Positions 6,667 to 15,317 of a DNA stretch of 23,602 bases are shown in pieces. Both the position numbers and the translations under genes were made by a program. The stretch's first letter is position 1. The number at the start of each line of letters is the position of its first letter. The notes below the pieces were generated by a model, which saw only the letters and a list, made by a program, of their open reading frames with translations, ran no database searches and had not been told where the DNA came from. The stretch is from Oscillospiraceae bacterium (GTDB lineage Bacteria; Bacillota; Clostridia; Oscillospirales; Ruminococcaceae). The stretch lies in the NCBI GenBank assembly GCA_900768105.1, contig CAAGBQ010000104.1, positions 1 through 23,602 on the forward strand, read 5' to 3'.

Positions 6667-7962
6667 TCAGCCCTCCTTTTTGCAGAGCAGCTTTTCAACT
6701 GCGGCAAGCCGCGCGGAGATACAGAAAAGCTCCGCTGCGGCAGGAATATCGGAAAGCGGCGCAAAGGTCGGCGCAATGCGAAGCACGCTGTCTGCGGGGT
6801 CTTTGCCGTAAGGGTATACGGAGCCTGCTCCGGTAAGAGTAAGTCCGGCTTCCTTACAAAGCGCAACGGTGCGCTTTGCCGTGCCGGAAAGAAGCTCCGC
6901 CGCAATGAAATATCCGCCGCGAGGCTCGTTCCAGCTTGCTATGCCAAGGCCGGAAAGCTCGGTTTTGAGCACGGTGAGCATACCTTCAAATTTCGGGCGG
7001 ATGATTTCGGCTTGCTTTGCCATATGTTTGAGCACGCCTTCTTTATTTTTAAAGAAAAGGGCATGGCGAAGCTGGTTTATTTTATCCGGACCTATGTTTT
7101 GGAAGGAAAGCATACGCTTTAGGTCGGCAATGTTTGCGGCGGAAGCCGCCATCGCGGCAAGACCGGCAGTCGGAAAGGTGACCTTGCTTGTGGAGCCGAG
7201 CATATAGACCATGTCCTCGTGCTCAAACTGCTTTGCCATTTTCAGCAGGGAGGGAACATCGTCCTTTTCACCGTCCGGATAGAGGTCGTGTACAACATAG
7301 GCGTTGTCCCAGAAAATGCGGAAATCCGCTGCGGCGGGGGAAAGCCTTGCAAAGCGCTCCACCACTTCTTCGGAATATGAAATGCCGCCCGGATTGGAAT
7401 ACTTCGGTACGCAGACAATTCCTTTTACCGTCGGGTCTTTGATAAGCTCCTCTATCATATCCATATCGGGGCCATCGGATTTCATCGGAACGGTAATAAG
7501 CTCAAAACCGAAGTATTCGCCTACGGCGAAGTGGCGGTCATACCCGGGCGCGGGGCAAAGAAGCTTGCGTTCTTTACATTCGCCCCAGGGCTTACCTCCG
7601 GGAACACCTTGACAAACCGCATGGGCGATAAGGTCGTAAAAAAGGTTGAGGGAGCTGTTTCCGGTTACAATAACCTCTTCCGGTTCTGCATCAAGAATTT
7701 CGGCAAAAAGGCGGCGACATTCCGGAATACCGTCCACAACGCCGTAATTACGCACATCAAAGCCGCCTTCACACTTAAAGCTTTCGGTTTTGCCGTTAAC
7801 TATGTCGAGCATCGGAAGAGAAAGAGCAAGCTGTTCGGGGCAGGGCTTTCCTCGAGAAATATCAAGCTTTAATCCAAGGGATTTTTTTTCATCATAACGC
7901 TTTTGCAAAAGCTCTTTTTCGTAAAGCAGCTCCGCCGCGGTCATATCTGCATATTTTTTCAT
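6667..7962 (-). CDS. Aspartate-type aminotransferase (PLP, fold type I, PF12897-like)
   Basis: A 431-residue pyridoxal-phosphate enzyme. The N-terminal ISRGKPCPEQLALS, TGNSSLNLFYDL (cofactor phosphate site), APGYDRHF, YSNPGG (Asn190), DNAYVVHDLY (Asp219) and GSTSKVTF with the Schiff-base Lys260 fit the unusual aspartate aminotransferase subgroup that NCBI/Pfam list under MocR-like aminotransferases (PF12897). It likely interconverts aspartate plus 2-oxoglutarate with oxaloacetate plus glutamate. It follows asnS after a 58-bp gap that holds a hairpin, and precedes maf by three bases. Pairing with asparaginyl-tRNA synthetase is suggestive of aspartate/asparagine supply. The start at 7962 has GAAAGG as SD. 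The exact amino acid substrate is inferred, not seen. Confidence 0.85.
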   Translation of the reverse strand: MKKYADMTAAELLYEKELLQKRYDEKKSLGLKLDISRGKPCPEQLALSLPMLDIVNGKTESFKCEGGFDVRNYGVVDGIPECRRLFAEILDAEPEEVIVTGNSSLNLFYDLIAHAVCQGVPGGKPWGECKERKLLCPAPGYDRHFAVGEYFGFELITVPMKSDGPDMDMIEELIKDPTVKGIVCVPKYSNPGGISYSEEVVERFARLSPAAADFRIFWDNAYVVHDLYPDGEKDDVPSLLKMAKQFEHEDMVYMLGSTSKVTFPTAGLAAMAASAANIADLKRMLSFQNIGPDKINQLRHALFFKNKEGVLKHMAKQAEIIRPKFEGMLTVLKTELSGLGIASWNEPRGGYFIAAELLSGTAKRTVALCKEAGLTLTGAGSVYPYGKDPADSVLRIAPTFAPLSDIPAAAELFCISARLAAVEKLLCKKEG

Positions 7963-7986
7963 AGGACAAACCTTTCTTTATCAAAG

Positions 7987-8013
7987 CTGCCCGCCGAAAA
8001 TTGCGGCGGGCAG
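7987..8013 (-). repeat. Perfect intercistronic hairpin between asnS and the aminotransferase
   Basis: CTGCCCGCCG / CGGCGGGCAG, a perfect 10-bp stem with a 7-nt loop, starts eight bases after the asnS stop. It has no U-run on the minus strand (CTTTGATAAAG follows). It is therefore more likely a partial attenuator or a 3'-end stabiliser for the asnS message than a full terminator. Confidence 0.65.
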
Positions 8014-8020
8014 AAAGTAA

Positions 8021-9415
8021 TCAAAATTCGGCTGAACCGGTGGTTCTCGGGAAAGGAAGAACATCGCGTATATTCTGTATGCCGGTAAGGTACATAATTA
8101 TGCGTTCAAAACCAAGGCCGTATCCGGCGTGTTTGCATCCGCCAAAGCGGCGCAAATCAAGATACCAGCTGTAATCCTCCTCTTTAAGACCAAGCTCGCG
8201 TATGCGGTCAAGAAGCACATCAAGGCGTTCTTCACGCTGGCTTCCGCCAACGATTTCACCGACTCCCGGAACAAGCAGATCCGCTGCGGCAACGGTTTTT
8301 CCGTCGTCGTTTTGACGCATATAAAACGCTTTAATTTCCTTCGGGTAATTGGTAACAAAGATTGGCGCTTTATAAACCTCTTCGGTAAGGTAACGCTCGT
8401 GCTCGGTCTGGAGGTCGCAGCCCCAATATACCGGATATTCAAAGCGGTCTTTAACTTTTTCGAGCATTTCAACGGCGTCTGTATAATCAACGCGGACAAA
8501 GCTTGCCTTGTAAATGCTTTCAAGGCGCTCGATAAGACCTTTATCGTAAAAGTCGTTAAAGAACTTCATTTCCCGCGGGCAGTTATCAAGAACATAGCGG
8601 AAAATGTATTTAATCATATCTTCGGAAAGCTGCATTTCATCCTCAAGATCGGCAAATGCAATTTCCGGCTCAATCATCCAAAATTCCGCCGCATGGCGTT
8701 GGGTATAAGACTTTTCTGCGCGGAAAGTGGGGCCAAAGGTGTAGATATTGCTGAATGCCATTGCCATGGCCTCACCCTCAAGCTGTCCGGAAACGGTAAG
8801 ACCGGTTGCTTTGCCGAAGAAATCCTGGCTGAAATCAACGCTGCCGTCCTCGTTCCGCGGAGGATTGGAGGGGTCAAGGGTGGTTACGCGGAACATTTCG
8901 CCCGCGCCTTCGCAGTCGGAACCGGTAATAAGCGGGGTGTGAACATAAACAAAACCCCTGCTTTGGAAGAACTGATGGATGGCGAATGCAGCTGCGCTGC
9001 GAACGCGGAACGCCGCGGAAAAGGTATTTGTACGCGGGCGCAGGTGCGCAATAGTTCGAAGATATTCAAGACTGTGGCGCTTTTTCTGAAGAGGGTAATC
9101 CGGAGTGGATTCGCCCTCCACAACAATTTCAGAGGCATGCAGCTCAAAAGGCTGCTTTGCTTCCGGAGTAAGGATTATATTGCCGGTTACGGAAACTGCG
9201 GAGCCAACATTAAGCTTGGTGACCTCTTTGAAATTATTGACTTTGCTCTCCTCATAAACAACCTGCAAATTGGAAAAGCAGGTGCCGTCGTTAAGTTCGA
9301 TAAAGCCTACGGATTTGGAGTTTCGGGAAGTGCGCAGCCAGCCGCAAATTTTAACCGGCTCTGCGGCGTACTTTTCCGGAGAGGCAAAAATAAGCCTCAG
9401 CTCCGTTCTTTTCAT
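8021..9415 (-). CDS. asnS: Asparaginyl-tRNA synthetase
   Basis: Class II synthetase that charges tRNA-Asn directly with asparagine. The 464 residues are typical. The N-terminal OB-fold anticodon-binding domain covers about residues 15-105 (VKICGWLRTSRNSKSVGFIELNDGT). The catalytic core shows motif 2 (FRAEKSYTQRHAAEFWMIEPE) and motif 3 (GLGFERIIMYLTGIQNIRDVLPFPRT). The Asn-type rather than Asp-type identity follows from overall pattern and from EFWMIEPEIAF. The ATG at 9415 is preferred over the in-frame GTG at 9424, because the SD GAGGTGAT covers that GTG. No T-box is present; a plain promoter lies at 9451-9479. It is the first gene of an operon with the aminotransferase and maf. Confidence 0.95.
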   Translation of the reverse strand: MKRTELRLIFASPEKYAAEPVKICGWLRTSRNSKSVGFIELNDGTCFSNLQVVYEESKVNNFKEVTKLNVGSAVSVTGNIILTPEAKQPFELHASEIVVEGESTPDYPLQKKRHSLEYLRTIAHLRPRTNTFSAAFRVRSAAAFAIHQFFQSRGFVYVHTPLITGSDCEGAGEMFRVTTLDPSNPPRNEDGSVDFSQDFFGKATGLTVSGQLEGEAMAMAFSNIYTFGPTFRAEKSYTQRHAAEFWMIEPEIAFADLEDEMQLSEDMIKYIFRYVLDNCPREMKFFNDFYDKGLIERLESIYKASFVRVDYTDAVEMLEKVKDRFEYPVYWGCDLQTEHERYLTEEVYKAPIFVTNYPKEIKAFYMRQNDDGKTVAAADLLVPGVGEIVGGSQREERLDVLLDRIRELGLKEEDYSWYLDLRRFGGCKHAGYGLGFERIIMYLTGIQNIRDVLPFPRTTGSAEF

Positions 9416-9450
9416 TTCGATCACCTCAATAAATAGTAATATTACACTTT

Positions 9451-9479
9451 AATATAGCACAGGGAAAAAGAATTTGCAA
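9451..9479 (-). promoter_or_regulatory. Promoter of asnS operon
   Basis: TTGCAA (9479-9474), 17 nt, TATATT (9456-9451). The leader to the asnS ATG is only about 30 nt, too short for a T-box. Confidence 0.72.
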
Positions 9480-9536
9480 GAAAAATATTTGCAAAGCCCA
9501 TTTTGCAGGCAACAGCGTATTGCGGGCAAAATAACC

Positions 9537-9565
9537 TTGATAGAATAGTGAATATATGTTATTAT
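9537..9565 (+). promoter_or_regulatory. Promoter of the pcrA operon
   Basis: TTGATA (9537-9542), 17 nt, TATTAT (9560-9565), about 34 nt before the pcrA ATG. It is divergent from the asnS promoter. Confidence 0.75.
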
Positions 9566-9598
9566 AATATAATCACTATAATAATACGGAGGCAATTT

Positions 9599-11788
9599 AT
9601 GGCTTCACTTTACGATAACCTTAATGCACGCCAGATGGAGGCGGTTATTCATAAGGACGGACCGCTGCTTGTCCTTGCGGGAGCAGGCTCCGGCAAAACA
9701 ACGGTGCTTATCGCACGCGTTGCAAAGCTTATTGAAAGCGGAGTTCGTCCATGGAATATCCTTACCATAACTTTTACAAATAAAGCTGCGGACGAGCTTA
9801 AAAACCGCCTTGTAACAAAGCTTGGAACGGAGGCGGCGGATGTTTTTGCATCCACCTTCCACAGTATGTGCGTGCGCATTTTACGCCGCGACGGAGGAAA
9901 AATCGAAATTCCGAAAAGCTTTACCATATATGACGCCGACGACAGCCTTCGCGTGGTAAAAAAGTGCCTGAAGGCGATTAACCTTGATGAAAAACAGTTT
10001 GCGCCAAAACCTATTGCGGGAGCAATCAGTCACGCAAAGGAACGCCTTGAAAAACCGGACGAGGTTGCCGCCCAAGCGGAAAAAACCGGAGATTTTCGCC
10101 TTAAGGTAGTGGCACGGGTGTATGCGGAATATCAAAAGGAACTGCGTGAAGCGGGGGCGTTGGATTTTGACGACCTTCTTTGCGAAACGGTGCGCCTTTT
10201 CCGTGAAAGTCCGGAAACGCTGGAATACTATCAGGACCGTTGGAAATACATAATGGTAGACGAGTATCAGGATACAAACCATGTGCAATATATGCTTGTG
10301 GCGCTTTTAGCACAAAAGTATAAAAATCTTTGCGTTGTGGGTGACGACGACCAGTCGATTTATAAATTCCGCGGAGCAACAATCGAAAATATACTCTCTT
10401 TTGAACGCCAATTTCCCGGTGCAAAGGTTGTTAGGCTGGAACAAAACTATCGCTCCACTCAAAATATACTTTCCGCCGCAAATAAGGTGATTGAGCACAA
10501 CACCGAGCGAAAGGGTAAAACCCTTTGGACGGCAAACGGCGACGGAAGCAAAATAACTGTGCGCCGCTGTGTTGATGAGGATGCAGAAGCGGCATTTATT
10601 GCCGATAAGGTTTTGGACGGCGTTTCTGCGGGGAAAAAATACAGCGATTTTGCTGTACTCTACCGTATGCATGCTCAATCCAACAGCATTGAGCACGCCT
10701 TTGTGCGCGCCGGAATCCCATATAAGATTATCGGTGGACTGCGTTTTTATGAGCGCAAGGAAATTAAAGACCTGCTTGCATATATGGCGGTTATCACGAA
10801 CCCCACGGATAATCTCCGCCTTGCAAGGATAATTAACGAGCCGAAGCGCGGTATAGGAGATACCACAATTGCGGCGGCGGAGCACCTTGCGGATGTTACC
10901 GGTCAAAGCCTTTTCGAAATTTTTGAGCACGCAGACGAGTATGCCGACCTTTCACGCAGAAGCGCCGTGCTCATGCGGTTTACGGATACGATAAAAAGCC
11001 TTGCGGAGGAAGCGGAAAACTTCGATGCGGAAAGCTTTTTTGACAGCCTTTGCGAAAAAACGGGCTATCTTGATATGCTTCGCGCTCAAGGTACGGAGGG
11101 CGAAGCACGCATTGAAAATGTAGGCGAGCTTAAAACAAACCTTATGAAATATGAAGAGGCCGCAGAGCGGCCGGAGCTTTCCGGATTTCTTGAGGAGGTG
11201 GCGCTTTATACGGACCTTGACCGCCTTGAGGAAACTGACAGTGTGCTTATGATGACTCTTCATTCTGCAAAGGGCCTTGAATTTCCCAGCGTGTTTGTGG
11301 TGGGAATGGAAGAAGGTGTTTTTCCGGGTATGCAGGCAATTTATGATATGAACGAGATGGAGGAGGAACGCCGCCTTGCTTATGTGGGAATGACCAGGGC
11401 AAAGCACAACCTTTACCTTACTGCGGCAGCAAGCCGAATGATATTCGGTCAAACAAATCACAATCGGCTTTCGCGCTTTGTGGAGGAAATTCCGGATGAT
11501 TATAAGGAATTCTTTGATGAAACGGAGCGCCGCCGTCAAAATGTAAGCTATCATTTCGAGGAAGCACCCTCCGGCAAAATCCGCGCGGAGAAAACTTTTT
11601 CCGCACCGCCGAAAAAGAGCGAGGGAACAACATTTACCGTGGGCGACAGGGTGCGTCACAAGGTATTCGGCGGAGGAACGGTTCTTTCTGCAAGCCCGAT
11701 GGCGGGTGACACTATGCTGGAAATTGCTTTTGATACGAAGGGAACAAAAAAGCTTATGGCAAATTTCGCAAAGCTTACAAAAGAGTGA
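9599..11788 (+). CDS. pcrA: ATP-dependent DNA helicase PcrA/UvrD
   Basis: SF1A 3'-5' helicase used in nucleotide excision repair, plasmid replication and removal of RecA or stalled complexes. The 729 residues match PcrA. Motifs in order: Q motif LNARQMEAV, Walker A AGAGSGKTT with Lys33, ITFTNKAADEL (Ia), VDEYQDTN (II), GDDDQSIYKFRGA (III), LEQNYRST (IV), TLHSAKGLEFPSVFVVGMEEG (V) and EEERRLAYVGMTRAKHNL (VI). The C-terminus ends with the Tudor-like VGDRVRHKVFGGGTVL module that binds RNA polymerase in PcrA. GGAGG at 9588-9592 sets the ATG at 9599 and excludes a longer frame from 9503. It is the first gene of a long plus-strand operon. Confidence 0.97.
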   Translation: MASLYDNLNARQMEAVIHKDGPLLVLAGAGSGKTTVLIARVAKLIESGVRPWNILTITFTNKAADELKNRLVTKLGTEAADVFASTFHSMCVRILRRDGGKIEIPKSFTIYDADDSLRVVKKCLKAINLDEKQFAPKPIAGAISHAKERLEKPDEVAAQAEKTGDFRLKVVARVYAEYQKELREAGALDFDDLLCETVRLFRESPETLEYYQDRWKYIMVDEYQDTNHVQYMLVALLAQKYKNLCVVGDDDQSIYKFRGATIENILSFERQFPGAKVVRLEQNYRSTQNILSAANKVIEHNTERKGKTLWTANGDGSKITVRRCVDEDAEAAFIADKVLDGVSAGKKYSDFAVLYRMHAQSNSIEHAFVRAGIPYKIIGGLRFYERKEIKDLLAYMAVITNPTDNLRLARIINEPKRGIGDTTIAAAEHLADVTGQSLFEIFEHADEYADLSRRSAVLMRFTDTIKSLAEEAENFDAESFFDSLCEKTGYLDMLRAQGTEGEARIENVGELKTNLMKYEEAAERPELSGFLEEVALYTDLDRLEETDSVLMMTLHSAKGLEFPSVFVVGMEEGVFPGMQAIYDMNEMEEERRLAYVGMTRAKHNLYLTAAASRMIFGQTNHNRLSRFVEEIPDDYKEFFDETERRRQNVSYHFEEAPSGKIRAEKTFSAPPKKSEGTTFTVGDRVRHKVFGGGTVLSASPMAGDTMLEIAFDTKGTKKLMANFAKLTKE

Positions 11789-11821
11789 TTTTTCACATAA
11801 CCGGTTTGGCTGTGGAGGTGA

Positions 11822-12694
11822 ATGATTTTGAAAGTATACTTTCTTTCCGCCGCGGATGGGGCAAGCGATGCCATAAATGTTATTGAAGAACGCACAAAAG
11901 GCATGAGCATTGCGGAAATATGGGGCAAATACGGCTATCAGATGATTGCCGCCGTGGTTGTGCTTGTGCTTGGCTTTTTCCTTGCAAAGGCGGCGGGCAG
12001 CTTTGTAAAAAAATATTTTGTAAGGCGCGATGCCGCAACCGGCTTTACAAAGTTTACCGTGGGAATACTTAAATTTGTGATTTATTTTTCTGCCTTGCTT
12101 GCGGCGGCTTCCGTAATGGACATCCCGATAACATCGGTCCTGGCGCTGTTCAGCGCGCTTGCGCTTGCATTTTCTCTTGCGGTAAAGGATACTCTTGCCC
12201 TTTTTGCAAGCGGGGTTATGATAGTGCTTTCAAAGCCGTTTGCCGTGGGCGACTTTATAGAGCTGCCTTCGGAGGAAGTAAGCGGATATGTTAAGGAGGT
12301 GGGCTTCGCCCACACTCATCTGCGAACGGCGGATTGCAAGGAAGTAATAATCCCGAACAGCGTTATTACAAGCAGTACCATCCTTAATTACAGCAGGATG
12401 GAGGTGCGGCGGCTGGAGCTTGTTTTTCCGGTGGCTTACGATACGGATATCGCTTTTGCCAAAAAGCTGATTTTGGAAGCGGCGGAGGAAGAACCGCTTA
12501 TCCGCAACGATAAGCCAAGAACCGCCCTTGTAACAAACCTTGCGGACAGCGCCATAGAGATACTTTTTAAGAGCTATGCTCCGTGGGACAGCATTGCGGA
12601 TGCAAAAGGAAAAATGAACGAGAGAGTAATCGAAAAATTCCGCGCAAACAATGTGGAATTCCCGTTTAATCAGCTTGATGTGCATATGAAGTAA
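11822..12694 (+). CDS. mscS: Small-conductance mechanosensitive channel (MscS family)
   Basis: A 290-residue channel of the compact MscS type (E. coli MscS has 286), which opens on membrane tension during osmotic downshock. There are three transmembrane helices: about 38-58, 76-97, and the pore helix 104-131 (SVLALFSALALAFSLAVKDTLALFASGVMI), where Ala, Gly and Ser packing is modest compared with E. coli. The beta domain follows (FAVGDFIELPSEEVSGYVKEVGF...LRTADCKEVIIPNS) and a mixed C-terminal domain. The start is ambiguous: the SD GGAGGTGA is three bases from the ATG at 11822 but nine from an in-frame TTG at 11828, which may be the true start. It follows pcrA by 33 bp. Confidence 0.92.
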   Translation: MILKVYFLSAADGASDAINVIEERTKGMSIAEIWGKYGYQMIAAVVVLVLGFFLAKAAGSFVKKYFVRRDAATGFTKFTVGILKFVIYFSALLAAASVMDIPITSVLALFSALALAFSLAVKDTLALFASGVMIVLSKPFAVGDFIELPSEEVSGYVKEVGFAHTHLRTADCKEVIIPNSVITSSTILNYSRMEVRRLELVFPVAYDTDIAFAKKLILEAAEEEPLIRNDKPRTALVTNLADSAIEILFKSYAPWDSIADAKGKMNERVIEKFRANNVEFPFNQLDVHMK

Positions 12695-12733
12695 AAATTC
12701 CGCCACAGGCGGTGAAAATATAAGGAGAAAAAA

Positions 12734-14011
12734 GTGGGAAAGCTTATAAGAAAAAAGATAGGCGATGAGGTATATCTGAATTCCGTCCGAGATGAAAAAT
12801 TTAAGTCCGACAGAATCACCGTAAATCTTATCACTCCGCTTAACCGCAATGAAGCAACGGTAAATGCCCTTGTGCCTTTCGTTTTGCGGAAGGGCTGCAA
12901 AAGCTGTCCGGATTTTACCGAGCTTAACAAGCGCCTTGCAAAAATGTACGGTGCAATTCTTGATGCGGATGTTTCAAAACAGGGCGGAAACCAAATTATA
13001 GAGGTTTTGCTTCAGCTTGCGGATGACAAATTTGCCATAAGCGGCGAAAAAATGGTGGAGGAGGGAGCAAAGCTCCTTTCGGATATTGTTTTTGACCCAA
13101 ATCTCGACGAAAACGGATTGTTTCCGGAAAAAGACCTTGAGCTGGAGCGGGAATATCTGATTGATACCATAAACAGCGACCTTAACGATAAGCGCACATA
13201 TGCCATCCATAGGGCGGTTGAAATGGAATTTGAGGGCGAACCATTCGGCGTAAGCCGCTATGGCTATGTAAAGGACGCGGAAAGTATAACCGGAGAAGAG
13301 CTTGCAAACGCATGGCGCCGCCTTATAAAAACCGCGCGCATAGAAATTATGTTTGTGGGACCGGGCGACCCTGCCGCAGTGAAGCGGGTATTTGCAGACC
13401 GCCTTGCCGAACTGGAAAGAAAGCCAGAAGATTTTGAAAAAGCATCCCTTTTGCCATATAAGGACCTGCATGAAGCGGAGGAAGCCATGGATATTGTTCA
13501 AGGAAAACTTGTTATGGGTTTCCGCATGGGCGCACCCGCAACGGAAAAGGAAAAGAACGCCGCAAGGGTATTTTCGGCAATGTACGGCGGAACGCCATTC
13601 TCCAAGCTGTTTATGAATGTGCGCGAAAAGTTAAGCCTTTGCTACTATGTAACCTCCCATTTTGAAAGAGGAACAGGGGTTATGTTTGTGGACTGCGGCA
13701 TTGAGTTTGAAAGCCGCGAAAAGGCGCAGGCGGAAATACTCCGTCAGCTTGATTCGATTTGCGAAGGCAACATAACCGAAGAAGAGCTTGCGAGCACGAA
13801 GCTTATAATCAAAAACAGCCTTGGAGCGGTGGGAGATTCCCTCGGCGGGTTGGATAACTGGTATATGACCTGCATTCTTGATGGGATTATTCTTACTCCG
13901 GAGGAGGACGCGGAAGAGATTGATAAAATAACCGTGGAAGAGGTTATTGCCATGGCAAAGCGGGCAAAGCTTTCCACCGTATTTTTTCTTAAAGGAGGCG
14001 AAGCGGAATGA
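12734..14011 (+). CDS. yfmF: M16-family peptidase-like protein, catalytically degenerate (YfmF type)
   Basis: A 425-residue M16 homologue without the HxxEH zinc motif: the equivalent stretch reads KGCKSCPDFTELNKRLAKMYG. The fold is indicated by QGGNQIIEVLLQLAD, EREYLIDTINSDLNDKRTYAIHR, GGTPFSKLFMNVREKLSLCYYV and the C-terminal LGGLDNWYM. It matches the inactive partner of a two-gene M16 pair. In Bacillus the corresponding genes (ymfF/ymfH) are named by NCBI as associated with the 5-aminopentanol modification of elongation factor P. The start is GTG at 12734, with AAGGAG six bases upstream. The stop overlaps the next start by ATGA, so the two proteins are made together and probably form a heterodimer. 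Confidence 0.88.
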   Translation: MGKLIRKKIGDEVYLNSVRDEKFKSDRITVNLITPLNRNEATVNALVPFVLRKGCKSCPDFTELNKRLAKMYGAILDADVSKQGGNQIIEVLLQLADDKFAISGEKMVEEGAKLLSDIVFDPNLDENGLFPEKDLELEREYLIDTINSDLNDKRTYAIHRAVEMEFEGEPFGVSRYGYVKDAESITGEELANAWRRLIKTARIEIMFVGPGDPAAVKRVFADRLAELERKPEDFEKASLLPYKDLHEAEEAMDIVQGKLVMGFRMGAPATEKEKNAARVFSAMYGGTPFSKLFMNVREKLSLCYYVTSHFERGTGVMFVDCGIEFESREKAQAEILRQLDSICEGNITEEELASTKLIIKNSLGAVGDSLGGLDNWYMTCILDGIILTPEEDAEEIDKITVEEVIAMAKRAKLSTVFFLKGGEAE

Positions 14012-15282
14012 AATGCGAAATTGAAAAGACCGAAAGTCGCCGCTTTGGCACACTTTACAGAATAAAGCACCCATCCGGTCTTACTATTTTACTTTCGCCT
14101 ATGAAGGGCTTTAAAAGCAGCTATGCGGTTTTCGGTACGGCATACGGTTCCGTGGATACGCTGATAAAAACTGACGAGGACGGCGATTTTATCAAGCTTC
14201 CGGAAGGAATAGCACATTATTTGGAACACAAGCTTTTTGAAAGCGAGGAGTGTTCCGCGTTTGAACGCTATGCAAAAACCGGTGCTTCCGCAAATGCGTT
14301 TACTTCCTTTGACAGAACGGGCTATCTCTTTTCATGCTCCGACAATTTCGGCGCGAGCCTTGAAATTTTGCTTGACTTTGTAACGCATCCGTATTTTACT
14401 GCGGAAACCGTTGCGAAGGAACAGGGAATAATCGGTCAGGAAATAAGAATGTATGACGATTCCGCCGATTGGCGGGTGCTCTTTAATCTGCTTTGTGCTC
14501 TTTACAGCAAAAATCCGGTAAGGATCGACATCGCCGGAACACAGGAATCCATTTCACACATAACAGCGGAGCTTCTTTATAAATGCTATAACAAGTTTTA
14601 TAATCTTCACAATATGGTTCTTGCGGCGGCGGGAAACATTGATGTTGACGAGGTTATTACCGTTGCGGATAAAATTCTTAAACCGGCGGAGCCGTTCTTC
14701 CTTGAAAGAGGAAGCTGCGGAGAACCGGAGCAGGCGGTGCAAAACTATGTTGAACAGCATCTTCCGGTTTCCGTTCCGATGTTTAATATCGGGTTTAAAG
14801 GTAAAGCGGGAACGGAAAAAGAAAACTTTGTCGGAAGTGTGCTTGATGAAATTTTTCTTGATGCGCTGTTTGACGATTACACCCCGGTATACCGCAGCCT
14901 TTATGATGAGGGCATTATAAACTCTACTTTCGGAAGCGAGGTTTTCGGCGGGCGCGATTATATTGCTCTTATGATTTCCGGCGAATCCCGTGAACCGCAG
15001 AAGGTTTGCGAAGCGGTCAGGGCGGAGTTTGCAAACGCGGTTGAAAACGGGCTTTCCGCCGAGGCCTTTGAATGTGCGCAAAAATCTGTTTACGGAAGAT
15101 ACCTTCGCGCAACGGAAAGGGCAGAGGGCGTTGCAACAATGCTCTTTAACGGATATTTTCCCCATGTGGAGCCGGAGGAGCTTATGGATATAGCGGCGTC
15201 GGCTACGCCGGAATCCGTTACGGAAAGGGTGCGCAGCACATACAGTGCGGAAAACTATGCCCTTTCCGTAATAAAGCCTTGA
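14008..15282 (+). CDS. yfmH: M16-family metallopeptidase, active partner (YfmH type)
   Basis: A 424-residue M16 peptidase. The inverted zinc motif HYLEH gives His70, Glu73 and His74; the third zinc ligand is probably Glu145 in IIGQEIRMYDD. The C-terminal homologous domain carries GRDYIALMISGESREPQ and a late Arg-Ala-Thr-Glu-Arg region, as in the two-domain M16 proteins. With the degenerate partner just upstream (4-bp overlap), it forms the usual active/inactive pair, like mitochondrial processing peptidase subunits. In Bacillus the pair is linked by name to EF-P modification, but its peptide substrate is not established here. SD AAAGGAGGCG precedes the ATG. Confidence 0.9.
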   Translation: MKCEIEKTESRRFGTLYRIKHPSGLTILLSPMKGFKSSYAVFGTAYGSVDTLIKTDEDGDFIKLPEGIAHYLEHKLFESEECSAFERYAKTGASANAFTSFDRTGYLFSCSDNFGASLEILLDFVTHPYFTAETVAKEQGIIGQEIRMYDDSADWRVLFNLLCALYSKNPVRIDIAGTQESISHITAELLYKCYNKFYNLHNMVLAAAGNIDVDEVITVADKILKPAEPFFLERGSCGEPEQAVQNYVEQHLPVSVPMFNIGFKGKAGTEKENFVGSVLDEIFLDALFDDYTPVYRSLYDEGIINSTFGSEVFGGRDYIALMISGESREPQKVCEAVRAEFANAVENGLSAEAFECAQKSVYGRYLRATERAEGVATMLFNGYFPHVEPEELMDIAASATPESVTERVRSTYSAENYALSVIKP

Positions 15283-15317
15283 TAATGACGCTTTAATCAG
15301 CATAAGGAGATGATATT

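Noticed and set aside
8129..9436. 435-codon open frame on the plus strand
   Set aside because: It is a shadow of asnS, whose class II motifs are unambiguous on the minus strand.
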